Assembly: GCF_001586255.1 (NCBI RefSeq)
Contig: NZ_CP014544.1
Coordinates: 1,333,501-1,397,500, forward strand
Direction of reading: 5' to 3'
Source of the DNA: Zhongshania aliphaticivorans
GTDB lineage: Bacteria > Pseudomonadota > Gammaproteobacteria > Pseudomonadales > Spongiibacteraceae
DNA: 64,000 nucleotides
Of the stretch, positions 45,122-54,268 are shown piece after piece (within the stretch, counting starts at the first letter, position 1; each line of letters starts with the position of its first letter). Position numbers and translations under genes: made by a program. The notes beneath the pieces were generated by a model. It did no database searches and was not told the DNA's origin. It saw nothing but the letters and a program-made list of their open reading frames with translations.

Positions 45122-46768
45122 ATGCTTTCTCGCATTTGGCTCACCGCAATGTTCTTTATGTTTGTAAGTGTCAGTCAGTTATCTGTCGCTTTGGATTCAC
45201 CATGTAATACTAGCCCAACCCAGGGCTTTGAAGCGCGTTCACTCATCGTCACTGAGGGTACTGACGCGCAGCCTCAGAATGGCTATTACCAACTCTATAT
45301 TCCCACCGAGCTTCCGTCTGGGGCAGTTCCCTTGCTTGTGATTGTCGATGACGGCGTATCTGCGCTAAGTGCTTCAGATGCAGTGCATCTTGAAAAAGCA
45401 GCAGAGGCGCGAAAGTATATTATTGCGTACCCCCAACGTCATGAGGCTTGGGATACCGGAGATAACACAGCCGACGTCGACTACATTAGAGCCGTGGTTG
45501 CCGATGTCGAGTCTAATCACTGTATTGATAAACGCCGAATATATAGCGCAGCATACGCCGGTGGCGGCGCTATGATCGCGCGTCTGGCCTGCGACGCTGC
45601 CGATATCTTTGCGGCAATAACATTGCCTGAGTCTGATTCGGTAGGGGATTATGGGCATTGTCTAGACCCCGTTGGGGCTATGGAAGAGGGCGCAACGGCT
45701 ACCCCTCTTGTTTTGAGTCTCGCGACATCGACTAGCCATGACGATGAGCCCTTGAATGCCCAGTCATTAGACTTTATGGCTGCCAATCCAAGGGCCGCTT
45801 CAGTAACGTCTTCTGGGCTCGTTGAGTTTGAATGGTTATTGGTTGGCAACCCCGGCAACGCTGCAGATATTTCCAGTGGTTTTGGCGCCGTTGACCATAG
45901 TTTTTTAATTGCAAAGTACGAAGTGACCAACGCCCAGTATGCGCAGTTCTTGAATGCCAAAGCGGTGAGTGATCCGCTCAATTTATACAATATCACCATG
46001 AGCGCGGGCGCGGGTGGCATAAGCCGTTCAGGGGTTCCTGGTAGTTACAGCTATAGCCCAATTCCTGGGCGCGAAAATAAGCCGGTTAATTGGGTGTCGT
46101 ACTACGACGTACTTCGTTTTACAAATTGGATGCACAATGGCCAAGGTGACGGCGATACCGAAACCGGCGCCTATACCTTAGAGGGCGGTTTGGCGGTTCC
46201 ATTTAATGCTGAAACCGTTCAGCGCAATGCCGACGCACGGGTGTTTTTGCCAACAGAAGATGAGTGGTATAAATCGGCCTACCACAACGCCAAAGGCCTG
46301 AAAGAAACCGATTATTTTCTATACCCATTTCGTAGCGATGAAGTAACAAGCTGCGTTCCGCCACGGGGTGGCGAGAATCACGCCAATTGCGCTCGCGCGG
46401 TAACCGATGTTGTGGACAAGGGCAGCTATCCAGAATCTATTGGCCCCTACGGCACCCTTGACCAAGGTGGCAACGTTTGGGAGTGGAATGTTGGACTGGT
46501 CGCTGGCGTGCTTCCTGTCATGCGCGGCGGCGGCTACTATATTGGGCCAGATTCACTCGCGTCCTCATGGCGAGACCAATGGGCAGCATCTGGTGAGTTC
46601 AGCTTTGCGGGCTTTCGCGTAGCTGCGCCTGCAACGGCGGATGCGCCCGCCGCAACGCCGAAGCCGGTCGCAAAATCCAGTTCTGGTGGCGGCTCATTTT
46701 CACCGCTGTTTTTGCTAATGGTATCGATACTGCTGGTGTTCAGTCGACGGACTGCTAAAACGCAGTAG
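45122..46768 (+). CDS. Secreted degenerate esterase-SUMF1 fusion with GlyGly-CTERM-like tail
   Basis: This 548-residue protein has a signal peptide (residues 1-23). An N-terminal domain (about 40-230) resembles PHB depolymerase/feruloyl esterase (LpqC-type): the block RRIYSAAYAGGGAM aligns with the nucleophile elbow RIYxTGxSxGG, but the serine is Ala146. It is therefore probably inactive. A SUMF1/formylglycine-generating-type domain (about 235-500) shows KYEVTNAQYAQFLNA, LPTEDEWYKSAYH and GGNVWEWN; I saw no paired active-site cysteines. The end (SSSGGGSFSPLFLLMVSILL and basic residues) matches the Gly-Gly / hydrophobic / Arg-Arg plan of GlyGly-CTERM, cut by rhombosortase. It follows the TonB receptor. 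Confidence 0.88.
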   Translation: MLSRIWLTAMFFMFVSVSQLSVALDSPCNTSPTQGFEARSLIVTEGTDAQPQNGYYQLYIPTELPSGAVPLLVIVDDGVSALSASDAVHLEKAAEARKYIIAYPQRHEAWDTGDNTADVDYIRAVVADVESNHCIDKRRIYSAAYAGGGAMIARLACDAADIFAAITLPESDSVGDYGHCLDPVGAMEEGATATPLVLSLATSTSHDDEPLNAQSLDFMAANPRAASVTSSGLVEFEWLLVGNPGNAADISSGFGAVDHSFLIAKYEVTNAQYAQFLNAKAVSDPLNLYNITMSAGAGGISRSGVPGSYSYSPIPGRENKPVNWVSYYDVLRFTNWMHNGQGDGDTETGAYTLEGGLAVPFNAETVQRNADARVFLPTEDEWYKSAYHNAKGLKETDYFLYPFRSDEVTSCVPPRGGENHANCARAVTDVVDKGSYPESIGPYGTLDQGGNVWEWNVGLVAGVLPVMRGGGYYIGPDSLASSWRDQWAASGEFSFAGFRVAAPATADAPAATPKPVAKSSSGGGSFSPLFLLMVSILLVFSRRTAKTQ

Positions 46769-46897
46769 TGGATGAACTGCCGATGCGGTGGGCTTTAATA
46801 ATCGATGGGGGCAATCCTCCCATTTACCATTAGGGCGTATCCGGCAGAGCTTGCGGCTTATGAATAAGGTAGCAGTGAAAGTACGGCGTATAGAAAA

Positions 46898-47545
46898 TTA
46901 GTGCTCTGTTACATCTCTTGATTTTGGTGTAGGAATCAGGCCGATAAACCTTGCCAAGCTTAGCAATGTCATGAAAAGGCCAATCATGGCTTGCCCTATT
47001 ACTAGCGAGTAGGCGAGCACCCCTAAGGGAGTTACATTGTAATAACCAAAGCTAGTCATAACCACAAAACTTGTATATATCGCACCAAAAACACTTTCAT
47101 GCGAGCCTTCTACAGCGAAGGAGAAGAGGTCGTTAAAGAAAATATATTGGGCTGCAAACCAAAATATTATTTCAAAATAGTTTTGCATAAGAAGAACAAC
47201 CATTCTTCTATAACCGTGAAGAGCGTATTCTTTTCCAGCCTTAGTAGCTCTGTACTCGTCAAACAACAAAACATTGGTTTGGTAAACGATTACCTCAAAA
47301 ACGCGTAATAACGCATACGCAGCAATAAATAAGCCTACGTAATAGTTTTGGATATATAAAACCGCAGGCACAGACAGAATAGATAGTAGCAAATGGCCAA
47401 GAGCCCACGCTTCGGAAAATAAGCCTGTTTTGGTGCTAGGGAATAGCACCCTTACAAGGTTGAAGAATGAAATTTCCCCCAATACCTTGAAAATAAAAGC
47501 CCAGAAATCAAGGATAAATGTTTTTTGTTTTTCCGAATTTTTCAT
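46898..47545 (-). CDS. Ion-channel-like membrane protein
   Basis: This membrane protein of 215 residues has about four hydrophobic segments (residues 50-68, 72-92, 118-138 and 178-205). Between the last two is a pore-loop-like region ending TSFGYYNVTP (near residues 164-173). It resembles the potassium-channel filter TxGYG but is changed, so selectivity may differ. There is no cytoplasmic ligand or TrkA domain. The gene is AT-richer than its neighbours and followed upstream by an AT-rich gap, which suggests acquired DNA. The ATG at 47545 is preferred over the GTG at 47551; the ribosome site is weak. Its role is not known. Confidence 0.72.
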   Translation of the reverse strand: MKNSEKQKTFILDFWAFIFKVLGEISFFNLVRVLFPSTKTGLFSEAWALGHLLLSILSVPAVLYIQNYYVGLFIAAYALLRVFEVIVYQTNVLLFDEYRATKAGKEYALHGYRRMVVLLMQNYFEIIFWFAAQYIFFNDLFSFAVEGSHESVFGAIYTSFVVMTSFGYYNVTPLGVLAYSLVIGQAMIGLFMTLLSLARFIGLIPTPKSRDVTEH

Positions 47546-48249
47546 GATCACATCAGTTCTTATAGCGCATTAAATAAGGGCGCACTTTAGTGCGCTTGGC
47601 CACAGGGTATTGTTGGTTTAACTTGTTACGCATGACTATTGTTTTATTCCTGATCGGTGTTTTTTTGAGCGCGATAATATTTACCTATCCCTGCGACCCG
47701 ATGATATGCATCAGTCGCATCGTTCTCTTTTTTACGATAAGGGTATGTAACGATGTAGTAACTGGAAAAAAATACTAAGATAGAGAGCAGTCAATTCTCC
47801 CATTTCATATGAGCTGACAATGCAGTCAGTCCCGACAGACACCAACCCAGATTTTCAGCCACACCAAGTTTTTGTAGTTCAATTTCTGCATTTTTCTCTA
47901 GTTCTTCTATTAGCGTCATATATTGCCTACATTTATTACCTAATAGCTAGTCCTTGAGACTCGTGATTCCCATCATTTTGTCCCTTAGCAACATTGGGGC
48001 GTCAGCATGAATTAAAAAATATTAGCAGGTTCAAAAGAGAAGGGGGCTTCGCTATTCGAAAGCGCCAGACAAGTGAAGATTTTCCCTGTGCTTCTGTTAA
48101 ACATTCCCTTCCCCTCGATCATATCGCGTTTTCTATAAATTTCAATGCGTTAGAAGAGCCGTTTAGTCGTTAAAAGGAAAGAAGCTATTGTTCACGAACC
48201 TTGAGGACTGGGGTGTAGTAAATATTGGGGGGCATTGGTTTGTAGAGAG
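47546..48249. other. AT-rich gene-poor gap
   Basis: Between the channel-like gene and the terminator of the lipoprotein gene there is no convincing gene. A 48-codon plus-strand frame from the ATG at 47632 (MTIVLFLIGVFLSAIIFTYP and on) could encode a small membrane protein but has no ribosome site and no known family. Base composition is AT-richer than the rest of the window, consistent with an old insertion or eroded genes. No insertion-sequence ends, tRNA or direct repeats were seen. Confidence 0.5.
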
Positions 48250-48280
48250 TGGAAAAACAGGCCTCGGTATTAAGAGGCCT
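48250..48280 (-). terminator. Intrinsic terminator of the beta-helix lipoprotein gene
   Basis: Read on the minus strand, AGGCCTC (48274-48280), an 8-base loop and GAGGCCT (48259-48265) form a perfect 7-bp stem followed by GTTTTTCC. It lies 86 bp after the lipoprotein stop at 48366. A second GC hairpin (CCCCCGC at 48308-48314 and GCGGGGG at 48331-48337) lies between them without a T-run. Confidence 0.8.
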
Positions 48281-48365
48281 GAGTTGTGCGTGACGCGTTC
48301 GGCAATTCCCCCGCGACGAATGCGCTGCATGCGGGGGAGTTTCCCTGTCATTGTTTGCCGGTTGC

Positions 48366-51300
48366 CTAGAAGGGCAGTGGCAGCGGATTGCCTCCGCCAT
48401 CCGCACAATTGGCGTTTTCATAACGGCTATCAATCACGGTATTTATCCAGGCATCGATGACATCTACGGCCTCGCCGTGTTTTACGCTGCGGGCGATAGG
48501 TGGCATTTGCACTGAGGTGTCTACCGAGTGCAGTCGGTAAGAGAGAATTGAGCCCTCTGAGCCGCTTGCGCCACCGGCGACACCGGGCAGTATGTCGTAG
48601 TCGCGTCCGCCGCCAGAGCTACCTGCGGTGATGGGTTCTTTGCACACGCCGTGGCTGAGGTTGACCTTGCGGAACACGTCAAAATACAAGCCGGTGCTTT
48701 GAGCTAAACCTTTGCGGTTGTGGCAGTGGGCGCAGTTGGTTTCTAGCCAGGCGCGGGCGCGGTATTCAAGATTGGCGTCGCTGCTGGCGGCCACGCGATC
48801 AGGCTCAGCGGTGGTGATTTTGTAACTGTCGCCGGGCACGTTAAAGCGCGGCAGGCGGCTGACATTGGTCGCGACCTGTTTATTGTCTAGCGTTAGATTT
48901 GGGGCGCCGCTGAGCTTGCCCATATCAATGAGGTGCTGCAATTGGTTTTCTGGGCCGTTGCCATAGTCAAAGGCGCGGTTCATATTGCGTACTTTGGGGC
49001 CGATTGGCGCATCACCGGCTTGGCGGTCTTCATTGTTGTGGCAGTTGCCACATTGGTTTGGGGTGGGAATGGCATAGCGATTGGTGCTGCCCTTGTAGGT
49101 GGCGCTCACATCGGGGTCGGCGTCGTCGAAGTCCCAGCTTACGGCTTTGGAGCCACCGGCTAGGGCAATGTCAGCGTCACTGCCATCTGCGCGCCAAACA
49201 TAGGCCATGCCTTCCCAGAATGAACTGCCGCCTTGACCTGCGCGGTGAATGAGTAGACGTGTTTCTACCACGTTTTCGTCAGCAGCGTTGCGGTCGCGAA
49301 AGGCGAAGGTTTTGGCGATAACGGTGCCCACGGGGAAGTCTAGCGTCGCGTTTGGCGAGCTGATATTACCCTCTACCCAGCTGGCTGATTCGTCCGGTGG
49401 CAAAAATAACACCCGGTATTTTACCGCGTAGTCTGAGAACAAGGGCGTGACCAAGTCGTAAAGTACACCGTCTTCGTTAAAGCCACTGCGGGGATCCGTT
49501 TGATCGGCGAATAAATTGTAATGCGACAATTTACTGCAGTTGTAGGCCAGCGCTTCGCGGTTAATCTCGCTGCCGGATGCGCTTTCACAAATAGCGGCAA
49601 TTTCTGCGGCTGAGGGCGGTTGTTCGGCGCTGCTGCCGGGAATATAGGGCTGCACAACAGCGGGGTTTAAGCGCGCTAATTGTCTGCCAAACTTTGTTGG
49701 GCAGTCGTGGTCGGCCAAATCGGTTTTGGGCGCGGTGTCGAGCTCCATGCCGTCAAAGTTCATGAAGGTGCGGCTGTCTGAGGAAAAGGTGTTGCCGAAC
49801 TCGTCACTTTGGTCAATACACAGCCAGTAATCGGGATGTTTACGCTTGGGGTCGCTGGCGTTGTCTGGCTCGGCAAATTTGTAGCGGTTGTAGCGGCAGC
49901 TGGGTTGGCTCTGGCCGTTGTAGTCGGGTTTGCCATCGGCATCCAGTGGCGCGCCGTCGACGTCGTTGCACTGCACGCCATCTTTGCTGTTGACGGTTTT
50001 GTCGTAGTAGCCATCCCAAACAATATGGGCGCCCTGGGCGACGTAGGGGTCTTGCGCTTGCAAGCTGCGAAGCTGCACGAGTACTGGCAGCAGGGAGTCG
50101 TGGCCGTCATCTATGCCCACGGGAATACAGGGCAGGCCGGTGTTGCCGCCAGTGCCGTCTTGGCAAATGAGCACGCCTTCTTCGGGTAATTGCGGCAGGG
50201 TGCCGTTGGTGGTGAATATATTGCTGTGGATATGGATACCTTCAGGGTAGAGGTCCATACGTTTATCTGAGTTATTGGTGTTGCCGTCTAACAGCTCATG
50301 GCTGGCGCCGACATAACCCAAGGTGCGGTTGAACTCGACGACATTATTAAAGAATTCAACTTTGTCATAACCCAGCTGCAGCAAGCCGGTACCCTGAGGC
50401 ACCGCGCTGACCACGCCACCGGGGGCAAAGTTGGCGAGGTTGTTGTAGCCCGCGTAGTTATTAAAAATTCGAGTCTGTTCGCCGTATTGGTTGAGGCCGG
50501 GTAAATCAAAAACCAAGAAACCGGCGGTATTACAGTGGGCAACGTTGTCGTGCATATCGGCGCGGTCGCTGTTTTCAATTTCATAGCCCGCTACGTTAAA
50601 CAGGGCTTCGCTGTTTTTGACGATGATGTCGTTGGACTGGCCAACATAGATACCGGCGTCGGAGGCGCCCAGCGACACCACATTGTCGAGCAAGACATTA
50701 TTAGACAGCACAGGGTAAATGGCGTAGCCGCCATTGGAGCTGTCTATGGTGTAGTTGCGGGTTTGGCCGCTGGCGTCGGTGTACAGGCCGGTGGCAAGGG
50801 GAAAGGCGATAGGTAAGCCATTCAGGCGCGGAGCGGGCACATTGGCTGGGCGCGCAAAGCTGTCTGGCCAAGGGTGTTCGCAGGTCACTTCTAAGCTTGC
50901 GGGCACTTTGGGGTCCATGCCGCCGCGATTGTCGCCGCCGCTAGACCACATGGCGCGTAAATTACGCAAGGTGACAAAATCAGAATGAGAAACCTTTACC
51001 GAGAAGCCGGGGGTGTCGAGCACGGTAAGGTCTTCTATGGTGATCCCCGTCATGTGGCTCATGGAGATGCCTTCGGGGGATTTTGATTGGGCAAAGTCAA
51101 AAATGGTTTTGGCCATGCCCTGACCTTTAATGGTAATTCCTTGTTTATGCGCCATGTCCAGGGTGGTAGTGAACTCAAAAACCCCGTCGCTAAATTCAAT
51201 GGTATCGCCAGCTTTAGCGGCAAATAAGGCCGTGAGGGTATCGACCTGCTCTTGGGTTTGATCTTCGTTAGGCGCTGGGGCAGGGTTGTTGTTGTCGGCG

Positions 51301-51932
51301 ATATACCAAATATCGCAGTCGCCATCGAAGCGGCCATCGCTAATGTCTTGGCTGCTGCAGGCCAGTTCAATTTCAGCGATGCGCCGTGGAATAAGGGCGC
51401 GGGTGTCGCCGTTGGCGGTGCGGGCAAAATCGGCCAGTTGCGAGGCGTCAAACTCGCCGTCGTTAAGGTCGAAGGCACTGGCCGGGATGGTCAGGCTGGC
51501 TGCCGCGTCGCGCACGGTTGCCGAGATTTGAATGCCGTTGTCTGCGTTTTTGTCTTCATCTAGGGTGAGCAAAAAGCGCGACAGATTGATTGCCGCTTGC
51601 TCGTTGGCTTGAATTTGTCTGGGGGTAATGAATTCAGCGGCGGTGGCTTGGCCTAGGTTAATACCACCGATGGCAAATTTAACAATATCACCGCTAAAGT
51701 ACTTAAACTCGCCATTGCCACTGGTGAGTAAAATACTGCTTTTGCCCTGGATGCTGTAGTGGGCACCGCCAATGGGGCCGTCGATGAAATAACCACTTAG
51801 CTCGCTTGGCGGCGGTGGCGTGGTATTGCCGCCAGACCCTGCGGGGGCCGAGGAAGAATTGCTATTACCGCAAGACGCGAGCATCGAGCAAAGTACGCTG
51901 GCAAGCAAATACGAGGGAAAAGTGTATTTCAC
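48366..51932 (-). CDS. Lipoprotein fusing a parallel beta-helix to a diheme cytochrome c domain
   Basis: This 1188-residue envelope lipoprotein has its lipobox cysteine at Cys21 (MLASC), then a Ser/Gly/Pro-rich linker. A small domain (about 45-240) is followed by a right-handed parallel beta-helix (about 245-620, NNVLLDNVVSLGASDAGIYV, DIIVKNSEALFNVAGYEIEN). The C-terminal part (about 780-1188) has two c-type heme motifs, CGNCH at 961 and CAHCH at 1067, and a possible axial Met in VQMPPI. It matches the family pair TIGR03805 (beta-helix) and TIGR03806 (SO2930-type cytochrome), usually adjacent genes. Function of the pair is unknown. Periplasmic or surface redox use is likely from the heme sites. 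Confidence 0.9.
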   Translation of the reverse strand: MKYTFPSYLLASVLCSMLASCGNSNSSSAPAGSGGNTTPPPPSELSGYFIDGPIGGAHYSIQGKSSILLTSGNGEFKYFSGDIVKFAIGGINLGQATAAEFITPRQIQANEQAAINLSRFLLTLDEDKNADNGIQISATVRDAAASLTIPASAFDLNDGEFDASQLADFARTANGDTRALIPRRIAEIELACSSQDISDGRFDGDCDIWYIADNNNPAPAPNEDQTQEQVDTLTALFAAKAGDTIEFSDGVFEFTTTLDMAHKQGITIKGQGMAKTIFDFAQSKSPEGISMSHMTGITIEDLTVLDTPGFSVKVSHSDFVTLRNLRAMWSSGGDNRGGMDPKVPASLEVTCEHPWPDSFARPANVPAPRLNGLPIAFPLATGLYTDASGQTRNYTIDSSNGGYAIYPVLSNNVLLDNVVSLGASDAGIYVGQSNDIIVKNSEALFNVAGYEIENSDRADMHDNVAHCNTAGFLVFDLPGLNQYGEQTRIFNNYAGYNNLANFAPGGVVSAVPQGTGLLQLGYDKVEFFNNVVEFNRTLGYVGASHELLDGNTNNSDKRMDLYPEGIHIHSNIFTTNGTLPQLPEEGVLICQDGTGGNTGLPCIPVGIDDGHDSLLPVLVQLRSLQAQDPYVAQGAHIVWDGYYDKTVNSKDGVQCNDVDGAPLDADGKPDYNGQSQPSCRYNRYKFAEPDNASDPKRKHPDYWLCIDQSDEFGNTFSSDSRTFMNFDGMELDTAPKTDLADHDCPTKFGRQLARLNPAVVQPYIPGSSAEQPPSAAEIAAICESASGSEINREALAYNCSKLSHYNLFADQTDPRSGFNEDGVLYDLVTPLFSDYAVKYRVLFLPPDESASWVEGNISSPNATLDFPVGTVIAKTFAFRDRNAADENVVETRLLIHRAGQGGSSFWEGMAYVWRADGSDADIALAGGSKAVSWDFDDADPDVSATYKGSTNRYAIPTPNQCGNCHNNEDRQAGDAPIGPKVRNMNRAFDYGNGPENQLQHLIDMGKLSGAPNLTLDNKQVATNVSRLPRFNVPGDSYKITTAEPDRVAASSDANLEYRARAWLETNCAHCHNRKGLAQSTGLYFDVFRKVNLSHGVCKEPITAGSSGGGRDYDILPGVAGGASGSEGSILSYRLHSVDTSVQMPPIARSVKHGEAVDVIDAWINTVIDSRYENANCADGGGNPLPLPF

Positions 51933-52066
51933 GCAGAAATCTCCAAATTGCAGTGGCCGATAGTATTGTTGCTTGCTATCAACTTGTTACGTTAGCCAGG
52001 GTTAGCCTAGCTTGGTTTTTTATTTATGCTTATAACGTGCCAATTAAGCTGAGTTGTGAAGCTCGC

Positions 52067-52246
52067 CTAGGATGTAAATGATTTAAACAGCGCCAGTGCC
52101 AGCGAAATACCGACTAAGGGTAAAATCCAGCGACTGAGCTTTGCCTGTTGTTCTGGGTTGGCCTTGGGGGCAAAGCGTTCAATAAGAGGAATGATAACGA
52201 TCAGGGCAAAAGCCAAAATCGCGAGTATGCTGAGCAAAGTAGTCAT
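52067..52246 (-). CDS. Small two-segment membrane protein, 59 residues
   Basis: A 59-codon minus-strand frame begins MTTLLSILAILAFALIVIIP and continues with a charged loop (LIERFAPKANPEQQAKLSRW) and a second hydrophobic segment (ILPLVGISLALALF). It has GGAG 4 bases before the ATG (minus strand) and good coding character, so it is probably real despite its size. No family is recognised. It lies between the lipoprotein gene and the thiolase-like gene, on the same strand as both. Confidence 0.72.
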   Translation of the reverse strand: MTTLLSILAILAFALIVIIPLIERFAPKANPEQQAKLSRWILPLVGISLALALFKSFTS

Positions 52247-52318
52247 AGGGCTCCGTCGTTGGTTTTGAGCCGCGTGCCATCAGTTGATAGCGGGCGCCGC
52301 TGGGGCGCCCGTCGGGCT

Positions 52319-53506
52319 TTATTTTTTCAGTATGACGGAGGAACCGTGGCCAAACAAACCTTGGTTTGCGGTAATGCCGACTTTGGCATTGGCGACTTGG
52401 CGCTCACCAGCCTGACCGCGTAGCTGCCAGGTTAACTCACACACTTGCGCAAGGGCTTGTGCTGGTACCGCCTCGCCGAAGCAGGCTAGACCGCCAGAGG
52501 CGTTTACCGGCAGGCGACCGCCAATTTTGGTAACGCCTTCGCGTACCATTTGCGCGGCTTCGCCGCGGGGGCAAAGCAGCAGGTCTTCATACCAATCTAG
52601 TTCCAGCGCCGAGGACAGGTCGTAGACTTCGGCCAAGCTGATGTCTTCTGGGCCGATACCTGCCTGTTCGTAGGCCTGTTTGGGCAGGGCTGCACGAAAA
52701 CTGTGCGCTTCTACACCGGCGGCGGCCGCAGAGTCGGTGGCAATATCTGGCATTTCTACCACTGCGCTGGCGAAGGTCGGCGTAACGGTAGATACCGCAG
52801 CCACTTTCACCGCGTCGGCTTTGCCCATGCGTTTTGCGTAATCCATGCTGGTTACAATCATGGCCGCGCCGCCGTCAGAGGTGGCGCAGATCTGCAATAG
52901 CCGCAGTGGGTCGGCAACCATGGCCGAATTGAGTATTTCTTCCATGGTAAATTTTTTCTTGTAGCGGGCATTGGGGTTGGTAAAGCCATGCTCGCTGTTT
53001 TTGATTTTAACCAGACCAAAATCTTCTTCGGTGTCACCGTATAAATCCATGCGACGACGGGCGTACAGAGCAAAATAGGTTGGATTAGTAATGCCTAGGT
53101 AAAAGCGCAGCCAATCTGGGTCTTCTGGGCGGTAGCCTTTGGCGGGGGCCAAAAAGCCTTTAGGGGTGGTGTCGGCGCCAACCACCAGGGCAACTTCACA
53201 TTCACCGGCCAGTATCTTGGCGCGGGCGGCGGCGAGGGCTTGGGAGCCTGAGGCGCAGGCCGCGTAAGAGGTGTTTACTTGGGCGCCTTGCCAGCCTAGG
53301 GCCTGGGCAATGGTGGCGCCGGCAACATAGCCGGGGTAGCCGCAGCGCATAGTTGCTGCGCCGGACACAAAGCCCACGTCTTGCCAGGGAATACCGGCAT
53401 CTTTAAGGGCGGCGCGAGCGGCGTATACACCGTATTCGCTAAAATTCTTGCCCCATTTACCCCAGGGGTGCATACCAACGCCCAATACTGCAATATCTTG
53501 ACTCAT
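52319..53506 (-). CDS. Thiolase-fold lipid-transfer / aldolase-like protein (Ltp2/Sal type)
   Basis: This 395-residue thiolase-fold protein keeps the nucleophile-position cysteine (Cys84, SYAACASGSQALAA). It lacks the usual second motifs: the HDCF block is VYDLSSALELDWYE, the GHPxGATG block is GLACFGEAVPAQA, and the last Cys block is FGHGSSVIL. That pattern is shared by lipid-transfer thiolase-like aldolases that cleave steroid side chains by retro-aldol reaction together with a DUF35 protein. A DUF35 gene is directly upstream with a 23-bp gap. The ATG at 53506 has AGGAG 9 bp upstream; the frame extends to 53548 without a ribosome site. Substrate identity is inference. Confidence 0.88.
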   Translation of the reverse strand: MSQDIAVLGVGMHPWGKWGKNFSEYGVYAARAALKDAGIPWQDVGFVSGAATMRCGYPGYVAGATIAQALGWQGAQVNTSYAACASGSQALAAARAKILAGECEVALVVGADTTPKGFLAPAKGYRPEDPDWLRFYLGITNPTYFALYARRRMDLYGDTEEDFGLVKIKNSEHGFTNPNARYKKKFTMEEILNSAMVADPLRLLQICATSDGGAAMIVTSMDYAKRMGKADAVKVAAVSTVTPTFASAVVEMPDIATDSAAAAGVEAHSFRAALPKQAYEQAGIGPEDISLAEVYDLSSALELDWYEDLLLCPRGEAAQMVREGVTKIGGRLPVNASGGLACFGEAVPAQALAQVCELTWQLRGQAGERQVANAKVGITANQGLFGHGSSVILKK

Positions 53507-53529
53507 TCTGTGCTTCTCCTTGGGCGCGC

Positions 53530-53964
53530 TTAGCGCACTGGCTGCCATTTCCAGGTGACTTTAATGGCGTCGTCGTCTTCGTGCAGGGTTTCGAGTACCA
53601 GCTCTGCAGACTGGCCCACTTTTAATTGATCCACATCAACGCCTTTTATTACTTGGCCGAGAATAATCATTTTCTCTTTTTCGAGCTCCACGGCGGCAAT
53701 GGCATACGGTACATAGGGGTCTTCGGCCACAAATGGCTCTGGCGGCTTGTAGCAGGCATTGGTGTAAGACCAAATTTTGCCGGTGCGGCTCAATTCAACC
53801 TCGCTAAACTCTGTGCTGTCGCAGGCTGGGTTCTTGCAAAAATTCAGGGTCTTAGGGAAGTAGTAGGTACCGCAATGGTCGCAGCAGGCGCCAATTAAAT
53901 GGGGGGTGTCCGTGTTAAGGGTAAACCAGCCGTCAATAGCGGCCTGCACCGGTTTGTTACTCAT
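53530..53964 (-). CDS. DUF35 OB-fold zinc-ribbon protein, partner of the thiolase-like gene
   Basis: This 144-residue protein of the DUF35 (rubredoxin-like zinc ribbon plus OB-fold) family usually binds a thiolase-fold partner to form the active complex. The zinc ribbon CDHCGTYYFP...CKNPACDS supplies four cysteines. The OB-fold follows (about residues 55-130). The ATG at 53964 follows GGAGA; an upstream frame to 53988 is ignored. It is encoded 23 bp before the Ltp2-like gene on the same strand, so a stable complex is expected. Confidence 0.92.
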   Translation of the reverse strand: MSNKPVQAAIDGWFTLNTDTPHLIGACCDHCGTYYFPKTLNFCKNPACDSTEFSEVELSRTGKIWSYTNACYKPPEPFVAEDPYVPYAIAAVELEKEKMIILGQVIKGVDVDQLKVGQSAELVLETLHEDDDAIKVTWKWQPVR

Positions 53965-54268
53965 GGTTTGTCTCCACTGGGTGGACAATTAATGACACGG
54001 TTAGGGGATCTCTGAGCTGTTCAGAGGGGCCTTAATAGATTCCCGTGTAAAGCGATCTCAATTTAACGCTGGAATCATCGCAAGTTCACTCTGCTGGGGC
54101 TATCGTCTAAATGGCTGAGAGTAGGGCGTTGCAATGTGGTGCAGGACTAAAAGCTTATGACTGCAATTGTCACTGCGGTGAGTGGTTTTGCAATTGTCGG
54201 GGTCTTGCTAAAGCTTATGATTGAAGAATAACAATGAAAACCACAAGCGGCGAATTAAGGGGCCAGTA

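Noticed and set aside
47590-47778. A small plus-strand hydrophobic frame in the AT-rich gap
   Set aside because: It has no ribosome site or recognisable family, and its composition alone could produce it; it is kept only as a remark in the gap entry.
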